A DNA stretch of 64,000 bases from the NCBI RefSeq assembly GCF_010389155.1, contig NC_057767.1:23695723-23759722 (forward strand), written 5' to 3'. Under the pieces are notes generated by a model. The model saw nothing but the letters and a program-made list of their open reading frames with translations. It made no database searches and had not been told where the DNA came from. The translations under genes and the position numbers were made by a program. This DNA comes from Erigeron canadensis. Taxonomy: Eukaryota > Streptophyta > Magnoliopsida > Asterales > Asteraceae. Of this stretch, positions 43,901-54,776 are shown piece after piece. Numbering within the stretch: position 1 is the stretch's first letter; every line of letters begins with the position of its first letter.

Positions 43901-46722
43901 CAGAGTCTCTAGCTAAGGTGGAGGTCGTGGTGCCTGGTGGGGAGTGAGATAGTCAGTAACCCTTTCTGGTGGTGTATGATTCATATAAGAGATTTGAATT
44001 TATTTACGTATGTTTATGTATTATATTTGGTATGGTATAGAGATATAGGTATACATGGATATATGGATGATCACAATGTGTGTTGATTTTTGAGTGTGCG
44101 TTGTTTGATATATGCTAATATGTCAGATGAAAATTGGAGAGTGTAATAAAAACATGTTGTCTACTTGAGGTATCAAAAGTGAAAAAAATGACAACTTAAG
44201 ATATCAAAAGTATATTTTTCTCAAAAAGAAGGGGGTCAAAAGACTAATATACCCCTCACGTATTTGTCACGTGAGGGGGTTAACGGCAAAAATTAACGTC
44301 GTATGAACATGGTACCAAAACTGAAAAAAACACAAAAATTAACGTCATATGAAAGCTGCAATTTTTCGAGTTAGAGACTAAAAGTACAAAAACTACCAAC
44401 TTGAGGTACCAAAATTGTAAGTTCTTTATTTTTATCTATACTTGTAAACTATTATATGAAGATTACACCCTCATGTAGAAAATCACACTTTTACGATATA
44501 CAAATCTATCAAAGTAACTTTAATGAATTAATTTATACCATCAATTCTTATTTTTTCTAAATATCCACATTATTGACCCCCTTTACATTAAATACCTATA
44601 AATCAATTACTTACACCACCCGAGGTTGGCACCATCATCAACAGTCACCACTACCACTACGTCACCGCATTGCGTAGGTTTACGGGTGGGTACCTCGTAT
44701 GATATTAAATAATGATATTTTTAAAGTATGTAAATTCGTTATACAAGTTCTACCTTTTAAGCTATTACAATAGTAATATTATAAATGGTTATTTAATGGA
44801 TTTATGAATCTCTTAGTGTTTGTCAAATCATATAGTTTACCTGAAATTTATAGAATTCAAGTAGTCATAATTGCATTGTAAAATTCCTTTTGCATTAATA
44901 CACAGACAGTTTCTTAGGCTTTTTCATCTTTTCCTTAATTGTTAAGAATTTTAATAATCCTATCAAAAAATGAGATTAATTAAAACAATTAGTGTAATTC
45001 ACGTGTAAAATTTCGAAGGTTTCAAAAAGAATTTTAAGAGGATTTTTAAGAGTCGTATTATTTTTCATTTTAATATGCACTGAAACTACAAAGACTAGTG
45101 GTAGACCATTAGGTACTATTCAATGGGTAAACACTTGAGAGTTCACACTAACTTTTGTACTAAACTTTCACACTAACTTATTGACAAAGGTGAAAGGGAA
45201 ATCCATATATGTTCTCATTCCATTTACTTTATGTGGTTAGGCCCATGCCAACGCCTCTTCCTCAAATTCGTCGACGAAGGACTCCATTGGCAGCAACTCG
45301 TTCGTGACGTTCGTCGATGAGAGGTCTTCGTTGGGTGGAAGGGGGAGGACGAGAAAAAGGTGGTGAGTGTGGAGCCAAATGCAATTTTATTTTATTTTAT
45401 TTTGTTTTTTTCTTGGTTGGTAGTTAAGAAAGGGGTGAGGAAGAGGTGAGGAAGAGGTAAGGTTGGTAGTGAATGAAGAAGAGGTGATTTAGGAGAGAAA
45501 AAAGCTGATGTGGCAGTGAGGAAAAGGTCCTCCATTGGCAGAGGCCTTAGAAACACGTACGTCAAGATTAAAGGATGAAGAGATATATATGTGAATGGAA
45601 ATTAATAATGTACGTAAAACTGGACGGTAAAGTTTTAAAACAAGTAATTAAAGCCGATGGTTCAACCTCGGGGCTTGAAAATTAATGCACATATAACTTA
45701 ATTAGATATATATGGTGCGTACGTACGTACGTACCTTGGCAGCCAGGATGCAGATAAGGGTTTCCTTCATAGCCTTCATTACATTGGCAGCGGTACCCAC
45801 CCGATTTCCTAACTGAGTCAACACATATGCTATTTGATCGGCAGGCGTAACCTGGTGTTGCTCTGGCTTCAGCGCAACTCAGGTTACCAATGGCCCAGTC
45901 GAGCACTACTGGGACATTATCTTCAATTCTTTTAACAAAGGAATTAGAATCTAATAAACCCGCTGCACCATTATTATACTTCAATAATAATCTGTCCTCC
46001 TCACCCACAAATGCATATGTACAACGTTCCGAAGAATTATTATTCTTCTCATCATCTGGTGAATTCATCATCAACTTCCCGAGCCTAGTTGTATAGTAAC
46101 TAATGTCCCGGGGTATGGATGATCGACAACAACCATTCCCCGAACACTCGTCACTTGAAGTATCCTGCGAATTCAGATTAGGACAAAACACCATACAGCC
46201 GGTAGACACCTGATCTTCAGACCCTTGATGAGTTTTTGAGGTCAGCCAAGCATAATCATTGCAACCAACCACTGTGAACTTGTTTAGTTGTGAAAAAGTG
46301 TAGGGAGAATGAGAAAAATCATAGGAGATATTGTATGAATTATTAATTTTACCACCTGGGTAGTAGCAAGTGCTAGCAACCAGATTGGATGTCCGGATTG
46401 TAGAATCGGATATCTTTTTGATCCAGACGTTTTGACCAGCTTCTTTGAAAAAGGCTTTATAGGGTTTGGAAGAAGTGTTGCAATAGATGTCAAACCCATC
46501 GCCTATCGAACAAGTTGAGTTGAGGCCTATGCCGAAAGGGTAGGGAACAATCAAGTCACCGCAGCTGGTATCGCAGCCCGGCTTTGCTATTGGTAAGTTT
46601 CCCGTAGCGTTAATGAGGTTATATGTTTCAGGGATGGAAGTAGGACTGGTACCGGTATTGGTTTCAGAGGCTGTAAAGGATAGCATTACAAGTATTCCAC
46701 ATGTTAGAACAAAAATTTTCAT
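40983..46722 (-). CDS. wall-associated receptor kinase-like protein
   Basis: Plasma-membrane receptor kinase of the WAK/WAKL family, which bind cell-wall pectin or its fragments and signal through a Ser/Thr kinase. Exons 45735-46722, 42402-42572 and 40983-42019 join in frame at GT/AG sites, giving 731 aa, normal for the family. Residues 1-20 are a signal peptide. A cysteine-rich GUB_WAK pectin-binding domain follows (about 49-105, [18 protein letters not shown]), then EGF-like parts ([19 protein letters not shown]) and a calcium-binding EGF module in exon 2 ([18 protein letters not shown]). The membrane span crosses the exon 2/3 join ([20 protein letters not shown]). The kinase domain has the Gly loop [16 protein letters not shown], the RD-type catalytic loop [17 protein letters not shown], and [10 protein letters not shown]. 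No lesion was seen. Confidence 0.93.
42775..43245 (-). mobile_element. Helitron in intron 1 of the WAK gene
   Basis: On the minus strand it starts TCTCTACTACCTAATAAAAA after an A and ends TAACAACGTGCGGG plus TAGAATGCTAG before T. It is 471 bp, without coding sequence, in the same orientation as the gene. Confidence 0.75.
43587..44420. mobile_element. MULE-like element with about 260 bp inverted ends
   Basis: The segments 43587-43850 and about 44160-44420 are imperfect reverse complements (landmarks CCCCTCACGT, GTTAACGGCAAAAATTAACG, ACTTGAGGTACCAAAA). The middle is about 300 bp and non-coding. Long inverted ends suggest a non-autonomous Mutator-like element; the target duplication was not clear. 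It lies in intron 1 of the WAK gene. Confidence 0.75.
44435..44697 (+). mobile_element. Helitron, degenerate, in intron 1 of the WAK gene
   Basis: It starts TCTATACTTGTAAACTATTA after an A. The tail begins GTCACCGCATTGCG and ends GGGTACCTCG before T, with about 13 extra bases in the hairpin region compared with relatives. It sits 14 bp beyond the MULE-like element and is opposite to the gene. Confidence 0.6.
45240..45546. mobile_element. Harbinger/Tourist-like MITE in intron 1 of the WAK gene
   Basis: Inverted ends (GGCCCATGCCAACG and CATTGGCAGAGGCC) are flanked by the 3 bp duplication TTA (45237-45239 and 45547-45549), the typical Harbinger target. It is 307 bp, non-coding and purine-rich on + in its second half. 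Confidence 0.7.
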
Positions 46723-46763
46723 GTTGTCTATGTATTTCTAGCTTGTTCCAAGTGCACTAATCG

Positions 46764-46775
46764 TATATATATATA
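46764..46775 (-). promoter_or_regulatory. TATA box of the WAK gene
   Basis: TATATATATATA stands 42-53 bp upstream of the start codon at 46720-46722, the only strong TATA element there. It implies a very short 5' untranslated leader. Confidence 0.55.
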
Positions 46776-47227
46776 GTACGAGTAGTTTAATTAGAACGTA
46801 CTTGAAGATCTTATGGAAGCTACATGTGTAGAAGGTAGGAAAGAGAACCATATATTTAAATTTTTTGGTTACATGAAAAATAGGAAATTGCCTTGAAGCC
46901 AAAATACCCCTTATTGTTTTGTGAATATACAGGAAGATTAGATTCGCGTTCTTACGGACAACTTTATGCAATGTTTTAGAAAATGGGTTCTGACTACTGA
47001 GAATTGCTATGGTTCTAAAAAAGGGTGCAACCGATCGGATTGAGTTCACTTGTCAACTTATATTCTCATAAAAATATACAGAAATTGTTATATTTTTTAA
47101 AATAAATTAATACACTTAAAATCACTTAAAAAAGTACAAAATTGCTATAATAACAATTGGTATAAATGTTAAAAAAAACAAAAAAAACAAAAAAACAATA
47201 GGTATAATTTTAAACTCCACGAACAAG
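46776..47227. other. upstream region of the WAK gene
   Basis: Distal promoter of the kinase gene, AT-rich, ending at the Copia element. No operator-like motif stands out. Confidence 0.35.
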
Positions 47228-47556
47228 GCAAAATACCATTTAAATATACAGATAAACACACAAAACAATTCAAAACAAAAAACCAAAGGTCGGTTCAGCT
47301 GAAAAACCCGAAAAAATACGGCCGACGGATTACACACAAAATCGTGCCGCTAATCTGCGACCAATTGGACACAAATTATTTAACCAGTCGGTTCGAACCG
47401 ATTTTAAAACAATATTTTTAATTATGACATACTTTTTGTAATATAGATTTAGGAGACTCCAAGTAGTTACAAAAAGAGAATTCAATTTCCAAATGAGTAA
47501 ACACACAGACACATACATGTATAATATATGAAAAAATTTTATAGAGGAAAATTTTA

Positions 47557-47579
47557 TAATAATAATAATAATAATAATT

Positions 47580-47608
<29 letters not shown>
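47557..47608. repeat. (AAT)n microsatellite
   Basis: About sixteen AAT units with one interruption, between the Copia pol remnant and its left LTR. Confidence 0.95.
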
Positions 47609-47610
<2 letters not shown>

Positions 47611-47630
47611 CCAATAAGTACAATATGCTA

Positions 47631-49440
47631 TTACATTAAGTCTTTAGTAAGCCCCATCTTCGACACGTGTCCTACGAAGACATTAGGAGGAAGACCTTTG
47701 GTCATCGGATCCGCTAGCATATCATTTGTATTTATGTGCTCAGTACAAAGAACATTTTCCTCAACCCGTTCGTGTACAAACAGATACTTTGTATCGAGAT
47801 ACAGCCCAGCGCCAGTTGAACTGTTACTGTTCGAGAAAGTTACGGCAGCTGAATTATCACAGTAAAGCTTCAATGGTCTAGAAATAGAGTTGACAATTTT
47901 GAGTCCACTGACCAGATTCCTAATAACATCCCATGATAAGTAGCATTATACACGACAATGTATTCAGCCATCAAGGTGGATGTTGCAGTCAGTTTCTGTT
48001 TATGACTCCGCCAAGATATAGGTCCGCCAGCTAACATAAAAATATACCCAGAAATAGACTTTTTATCTTCCTTGCTTTTGTCAAACTCGGAATCAGAGTA
48101 ACCTACTACTTTTAGAATATTGTCACCTCTTCTATATGTTAATTTGTAGTCTTTGATCCCTTGCAGATATTGTAGAACCTTTTTAGCCGCTTTCCAGTGT
48201 GCTAATCCGGGATTAGATAAATAACGCCCAAGCATACCAGCGATGTAAGCGATATCTGGACGAGTACAGACCTGAGCGTACATAATGCTCCCAACTACTG
48301 ATGAATAAGGTATCATCCTCATTTGCTCCTTTTCAATCTTAGTGCTTGGACTTTGGAAAGAACCAAACACGTCTCCTTTTACTACCGGAGCTACAGTGGG
48401 GGTGCAGTATTGCATGTTATATCGTCTTAATATCCGCTCATTATAAGCCCTTTGAGAAAGACCCAGAACACCATTACGCATGTCCCGATGTATTTCAATA
48501 CCTATGACATAAGAGGCATCACCGAGATCTTTCATGTCGAATTTTTGTGAAAGCATTCGCTTCGACTCATGCAACATATCCAAGTTGTTCTTTCTAGAAT
48601 ATCGTCTACATACAAAACAAGGATTATAAAGTTACTCCCACTGATCTTGAGATAGGTGCATTGAATCACTTGATTCTTTATGAAGTCTTTTCCTTTTATG
48701 ACTTCATTAAACTGAAGGTACCACTGTCGTGATGCTTGCTTCAACCCATATATGGAGTTCTTTAACTTAAAGACCATGTGCTCTTTACCTTTGGGATTGA
48801 ATCCTTCAAGTTTCCACATGTATACATCTTCTTGCAAGTCTTCATTTATGAAAGCTGTTTTGACATCCATCTGATGTAACTCAAGATCAAAGTGAGCTAT
48901 TAGTGCCATAACAATCCTTAAAGAGTCTTTACGAGACATAGGAGAAAAAGTCTCTTGATAATCAACTCCAGCCTTTTGAGTATAGCCATTCGCAACCAAT
49001 CTGGCCTTATAGCGTTCGACGTTTCCTTTCGGGTCTAATTTGGTTTTGAAGACCCATTTGCAACCGACAGTTTTGGATCCTTCAGGAAGTTCAACTAATT
49101 CCTAAACGTCATTATGTTTCAAGGAATTAAGCTCTTCAATCATGGCTTCATTCCACTGAGTGGCCTGATCACTATTAATGGCTTCTCGATAGGAAGTAGG
49201 ATCAATATGCTTTCCAATGTCCTCAACTTCAGCGAGATAAGTTATGAAGTCATCAAAGTTAGTGGCCCTACGTGACCTCGATGATCTCCTGAGTTGATTT
49301 TCGGGATTTTCAGAAGATCCTTAAGCATTAATGGTCTCTTGGTTGGCCTTAGGAGGAGTTGGATCAGTGACATTCAGAGCCGCGTTCTGTACAAAAGGAA
49401 TTATCAGATCAGTAATAATAACTGACGAGTCGTTCCCCTT
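47631..49440 (-). pseudogene. Copia pol fragment (reverse transcriptase, RNase H)
   Basis: The minus-strand frames encode the C-terminal half of a Ty1/Copia polyprotein. 48532-48999 and the stretch upstream of it carry the reverse transcriptase start (GCKWVFKTK, QMDVKTAF) and the YVDD active site. 47870-48583 carries the rest of it (MKDLGDASYVIGIEI, SVVGSIMYA). 47631-47873 has the RNase H end (LYCDNSAAV, TKGLPPNVF). It is broken by a TAG at 49102-49104, a TAA at 49321-49323 and frame changes near 48560 and 47870. It has no integrase and cannot be functional. Confidence 0.9.
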
Positions 49441-49767
49441 GCTTCTTGTACTTCTTGCAAAATACCATTTAAATATATAAATAAACACAAAAAACAATTA
49501 AAAACAAAAAACCAAAGGCCGGTTCAGCTGACAAACCCGAAGAAATTCGGCCGACGGTTTACACACAAAATCGTGCCGCTAATTTGCGACCAATTGGACA
49601 CAAATTATTCAACCAGTCGGTTCGAACTGATTTTAAAACAATATTTTTATGACATACTTTTTGTAGTGTAGATTTAGGAGACTCCCAAGTCGTTACAAAA
49701 AGAGAATACAACTTCCAAATGAGTAAACACACAGACACATACGGGTATAATATATGAAAAAATGAAT

Positions 49768-50126
49768 ATAAGTTTATCCGACACTTAAGTTTAGGTATTG
49801 AACTTCTCACATATTAATTTTTTTAATATTTTTTGTTTAATGGATAAATGTTTGAGTCTCCATGAATTTTATGGGTTAAAAAAAGTAATATGTGAGTATT
49901 TTACACCTAAGCTTAGATACCTAACAGCCTTATATAACCATCTCTTATATATATAATGAATATGTGGTTGTTAGATACCTAACCTCAGGTATAAAACACT
50001 TCATATACTAACTTTTAAATCTTTATTATATAATGGATAAATAATTGGGCCCCACGTTTTTATAAAAATTTAGATATGAAGAGTTTTATACCCAAACTTA
50101 GATATCTAACAACCACATATTCTCTA
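49768..50126. mobile_element. two adjacent family A MITEs
   Basis: Two foldback elements lie side by side. 49768-49933 has inverted ends sharing CTTAAGTTTAGGTAT-like and TCACATATTA phrases. 49957-50126 has ends starting ATGTGGTTGTTAGATA and sharing GGTATAAAAC. Both resemble 27122-27261 in plan: about 40 bp ends, a shared core near GGTATAAAAC, and a short AT-rich loop. The superfamily is unresolved. Confidence 0.6.
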
Positions 50127-51441
50127 ACCTCATATGTGTGTGTCTAAATTTAGATTGATACTCATATGATGTGACAACGATAATATACTATACAGCGGGT
50201 GTGGTGTCGTGATAACATGGTGCCAACGAAAAGTTTGTAATATAATGTTTCGATGAATTAAAAAATAGTTATAAGTTATAATAAAATAAATCTTTAATAT
50301 ATATTAAAACAAAAACCTTAATTCTAAATTGAGAAAGTGTGAACCATTGATTAAGTTTTATCTTTAATTTTTCATCATTAGATTTTTTTTATGACATCAT
50401 CATTGACAAAAAAATTAGTCAATAACATTTTTAGTCTTTATACTTAAATTTTATACAAATAATTCAATAAATTTTATTTATTTTAGTTTAATAATAGCCT
50501 ATTGAATATCACTCAATAATTTTATTAACCAAATCTTTATAATAATTGTACTCTTTATTTTTAAATACTATAGCTTATAAAAAAACATTTATTTATATAG
50601 TATATATTATATTTTCATCTATACAAAGTTTTATATATTTATATAACTGTATTTACAATGACGTCTAACTTAGTATTTGATAAAATTTCAATTTAAAATA
50701 GGTCAAGAATTTGAATATGATATTTAAGTTTTGACAAAAAAAAATGATAAATTTACTATATACTTATTTATTTATTGACAAATATACCTTAACTTCACTC
50801 ATTATTTTTTGGTAATGAATCTTAGTTTTATGTTTTTTTTTTTTAAAGTTTGTTTAGTGTTTAATTGTAATAAAACATAAAAATAATAATATTGTTCTGA
50901 GAATTTTCAGTTACATTTTCTTTTCATTAATAACGAATTATTTCAACGACATTAAAAATATTTTTTTAGAAAATTTTATATTATATGGTTTTTGATATGA
51001 TTGCTTAAATATATGGATTAAAATAACATCTTTGGTACCCTTGATAAAAATAGAAATTAAGTTACAACTTAAAGTTCATAAAAAAATCTCTTTAATAGTT
51101 ATATTAGTAATATGGTTAGAAAACATTATTTGTTAACACTTTTCTTTGATAATTAATATGGTATTATAATATTTTTCAAAAGGTTGTAAATTTTTTTTAG
51201 ATGTTAGTAGATTTTTGATATTAAAAGTTTCTTAATGCAAAAAAATATACAAATCATCTCGCTTGTTATGCATGTAATAAGCTACTTAATGGTTACAAAA
51301 GATATTATATTAGTTAGGAAGTTCCATTAAACGAATAAGAAAATTATAATTAAATATAATTAATAAATAATTAAGGTATCATAGATCCATGCATCAAGTA
51401 GGAATGTTAAGAAGGAGAAGGGCGGATGTTTTATATAATTA
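50127..51441. other. AT-rich intergenic DNA, nothing recognised
   Basis: Extremely AT-rich, with no coding frame of note, RNA signal or bounded repeat. Confidence 0.4.
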
Positions 51442-51805
51442 TAAGGGATAAGGGTGTAGTCGGCAAAAAAACATCGGCTAGTTACGGCTCATTGGCAATT
51501 GTATAGCACATGCGTTGGCTAGTTCTGACAAGTTTATTTGGCAAGTTTTGACAAATTACATCGGCTAGTTTTGGCTGATGCTATTGAACGTTGGGAGCAT
51601 CTTTGGTGAACTTTTTTTTTTGTTTTCTAGTAAAAGTGAATATTTTTGGCAACAAAATTTGGCATATTGGAAAAAAAAAAACTAAACCACACTTTTTGGC
51701 AACAAATTGATAAGAATTGGCTAGTTTTTAACTTGTACACGTGGCATTTATTAGAAAAAAAACTTTGCCAATCTGCCAATATTTGGCATTACACCCTTAC
51801 CCCTA
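51442..51805. mobile_element. MITE with GGGTGTA ends
   Basis: The ends are inverted, TAAGGGATAAGGGTGTA on the left and TACACCCTTACCCCTA on the right. Inside, TTGGCAA and GGCTAGTT phrases recur in both orientations. It is 364 bp. The target duplication was not resolved. The 85-codon frame that overlaps its right half shows no family features. Confidence 0.55.
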
Positions 51806-52816
51806 ACGTCTTGCTCATGATATATCTGAATTTTTTTTTTGTGGTGTTCCATATAACTTTTAATAGTGATTATCGCACTTTCGTAAATGATGTAGTATTA
51901 TAAAAGATAATGTTCCAATTAACTAAAATATTGTATTATTGTTTTCTTAAAGTAATCATTATGAATTATAACAAATTAAATTGATAATTTTGTTTTTAAC
52001 AGACATAAGGGATTTGCTAACATTCTCAACTTCGGAGATCTCATATTGGTCCAGGTTTGTATGTGGTATTATCAAAAATGAGTAAGAGTGGAAATCAATG
52101 ATGATACCTTTGGTCTTGGGAATCCATTTTAATACTTACAATTCAAAAGATGTGAATGTCCATGATGTTTAATTAATAGTTTTAATTGTAGTTTGTTTTT
52201 CATTCACCATGCACATGTTGTCTTTTTGTTCGTTATGTTATCTTTTAAAATTGTAACACTTTGTAAATCTTTTAAAATTGTAACACTTTGTAAATTTGGG
52301 ACTTACTAAAGGCTTATGAAAATCACATGATTTCACCTATTCGCATATTTTTTTGAAAAATGATCAATTTAATTAATTGAATATGCATATTATCACGAAG
52401 GGGATTTCCTTTATTCATGTTAGCCAAATTTTAACTCTTGAATTAATATTAAGGATCAAGTTTCTAAGTTATATTTCAGTCTTAACCCTTAACTTATAAA
52501 TCCATAAGTTAAATGTTTCCATCAATCAAGTTAGAAACAATTTGAATGAATTTCTTCACATACAAACATGGTCCCATTTATTTTCTTATCTCTTGTCTAC
52601 ACGGACGTATTTATATACCTACTAAATTAATTAATCACCTTTATCAATAATTCGACATATAATTTCTTCTCGCTTACATTCAAATTGTAAGTAGATAGTG
52701 CTCTTTGCAATTAAATTAGTCACCTTCACTTAAAATGTTATAAATTTATATGATATAGAATCTATATATAGATTAGTGAACTTGATGGTAAAAATCAAAT
52801 ATCTACGTGAGGTATA
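51806..52816. other. intergenic, nothing recognised
   Basis: AT-rich; one short tandem duplication (CTTTTAAAATTGTAACACTTTGTAAAT twice, 52242-52297). No gene or bounded element was seen. Confidence 0.4.
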
Positions 52817-54076
52817 CTAGAAATGTACCCATGCAATACGTGAATTTGTATAGATTGAACATAATGGAAAAACTAAGGTCGCGTTTGGTTCGCAGATTCT
52901 GATGAAATTTGATGGAATTGGAATTGAATTTCATTCCTTAGTGCGTTTGGTTGCTCAATGATGAAGGAATATCATTCTGTTGGAATGTCAACATTCCCTC
53001 ATTTGTTGGAATCTCCATTCCATAGGGATGAGGGAAGGAATCTCATTCCGTCTATCCCTTAAATCTTCAAAAAATGAAAAACATTCCATCAAATTCCATT
53101 CCATCAGATTCCAATTCCTTCAATAGATTCCATTCCATCAAAAAACATTCTGTAAACCAAACGCGCCCTAAGGGTGATGACGCACGCTTCGGTTGAATGT
53201 CGGTGATGAATCGTGACCTAAAAGAAGTAACTTAATTTGAATTGAATTATTCGAAAAATTAGTACTAGTATATTTTTCATTCTGACAAGCTAATTAAAAT
53301 ATTATTGATTAATGACTTATTATGTTTAATCCTAATATCCGTACGATATACAGTAACTAAAGTTTAGAATTAACGACATAAATCGTCTCTGTTGTTATAC
53401 CCAAAAGTCAAGTTTCATTCGTATCTATCGGAAAAAAGAATCAAACCTAGTCCTTTCTTTTGACGACCGTCATCTCCCACCTATCAACTCGCTCACGTAC
53501 CTTCCATGTGAGGGTAGTATGGTCATTTCCCAACTTTAAAGGACCAATCATGATAACTTTTATTATCACTATATAAACCTTGTATTATTATATAATTCTC
53601 TCATTCTTCTAATTTGTACTCATTCCTTTTCATCTTCGATAAGGGAAAAAAAAGAAGAAAAAATAGAAAAACCTAATATGTATATATGCACATCTCTGTG
53701 CCTAAAATATTTTGAGTGTAATCGGTAGTTTTTTTTTCTTTTCTGATTATGGATTTGTAGTTGTTGGATTAATATATTGTTTTTAATATATGATAAATGG
53801 AATTAGAAGTATTTTACTTAATTTATAATAAAATATGATTGTTAAAGGGTAATGTAGTTGTTTAAGGAGTTGATAGATCTATGTTGTAAATTACTTTATT
53901 AAGGGTATTATATGTATTTTAAGTAGAGTAATAAATTACAAAGAGAGAATTAGTTAGTTCATTAAGGGTAGAACGTAGAATGGTCATTTCCCATGAGGAC
54001 ATTTTTATGAGAGAAAGTATTGAAAAATGTTAGGAGAGAAAGTGTGATACGAGTAATTTTTATAAAGTAGTATAGA
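52817..54076 (-). mobile_element. Helitron (1260 bp) carrying a nested MITE
   Basis: On the minus strand it starts TCTATACTACTTTATAAAAA after an A. It ends CACGTATTGCATGGG plus TACATTTCTAG before T; the tail hairpin is decayed. A Tourist-like MITE (52877-53168) is inserted near the 3' end. No helicase gene. A non-element stretch near 53400-53650 may be captured host DNA. Confidence 0.65.
52877..53168. mobile_element. Tourist-like MITE nested in a Helitron
   Basis: Inverted ends GGTCGCGTTTGGTTCGCAGA and TCTGTAAACCAAACGCGCCC are flanked by the duplication TAA (52874-52876 and 53169-53171), the standard Harbinger/Tourist target. The body is rich in GGAAT/ATTCC phrases in both orientations. Confidence 0.8.
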
Positions 54077-54776
54077 TAACTAAAAGAGGAGGTTGAGGTA
54101 CACTTGACACCCTTAAAACTCTTTTTAGGCCTAAAAACATCTCCTAATTACTCTAGAGTTCTCACATTTTTTCTAGATTTTTTTTACTTTTATTTACTTA
54201 TTAAATATATAATTATATATATTTCCATACACTTAGTGTATGAGGATTGTTCGTGTGGTGACATTATTTGGTACCAAGTTGGCCATATGTTCTTGGGATC
54301 GTTCGTTGGTACATGTAGGGTCGCGCTTCCGCTACTAGTCCCGACCATTTTATGCTAATCATTTGTTTAACTAATATTCTTATTTGTGTTTTCGAGGCAG
54401 GCATTTGTAAGTAACTATAATACAAACACATATATATAGGGCTGATAAAAAAATCCAAATGGAAGCCGTAATCCGAAAAATCTGAAAAACTGGTCCGAAA
54501 TTATCCGAAATTTTGGATATTCGTATTATCGGATATTGAAAAATCGGATATCCGGATTTTGGATTCGGATATCGAATGAAGTTTTCAACAAATTCGGATA
54601 TTCAGGGAATCTCTGAAAATTACACATATATATTAACATATAGAATTATGCTTAATTGGGCTTGGGCCTTGCAAAGTTATTAATAACACAAATTCAGATA
54701 TTCAGGGAATCTCCGAAAATTACACATATATATTAACATATAGAATTATGATTAATTGGGCTTGGGCCTTGCAAAG
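54077..54776. repeat. hAT-like fragment ending in an 87 bp tandem duplication
   Basis: From about 54436 (TAGGGCTGATAAAAA, a possible hAT-type end) the sequence is full of TCCGGAT/ATCGGAT phrases. It ends in two 87 bp copies (54590-54676 and 54690-54776) separated by 13 bp. Each copy ends GGGCCTTGCAAAG; the second ends exactly where the organelle-like insertion begins. No matching right end was found. Confidence 0.6.

Larger units (their letters stand above)
47228..49762 (-). mobile_element. Copia retrotransposon, internally deleted
   Basis: About 305-310 bp direct repeats, 47228-47537 and 49457-49762, flank a minus-strand pol remnant and are best read as its LTRs. They share phrases such as AAATCGTGCCGCTAAT and TTTACTCATTTGG. 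They differ at a modest number of sites plus small indels. Gag, protease and integrase are missing: the right LTR is joined almost directly to the region before reverse transcriptase. Neat TG/CA ends and a 5 bp duplication were not identified, so the outer limits are uncertain. A long (AAT)n tract (47557-47608) lies between pol and the left LTR. Confidence 0.75.

Noticed and set aside
43587..44420. Long hairpin as a microRNA precursor
   Set aside because: The arms are hundreds of bases long and reach both element ends, as in a foldback transposon; no evidence of a processed miRNA.
45890..46096. 68-codon + frame
   Set aside because: Antisense shadow of exon 1 of the WAK gene.
47330..47623. 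Membrane-protein-like frame (97 codons)
   Set aside because: The isoleucine run is the translated (AAT)n microsatellite and the rest is the Copia LTR, repeated at 49559-49810.
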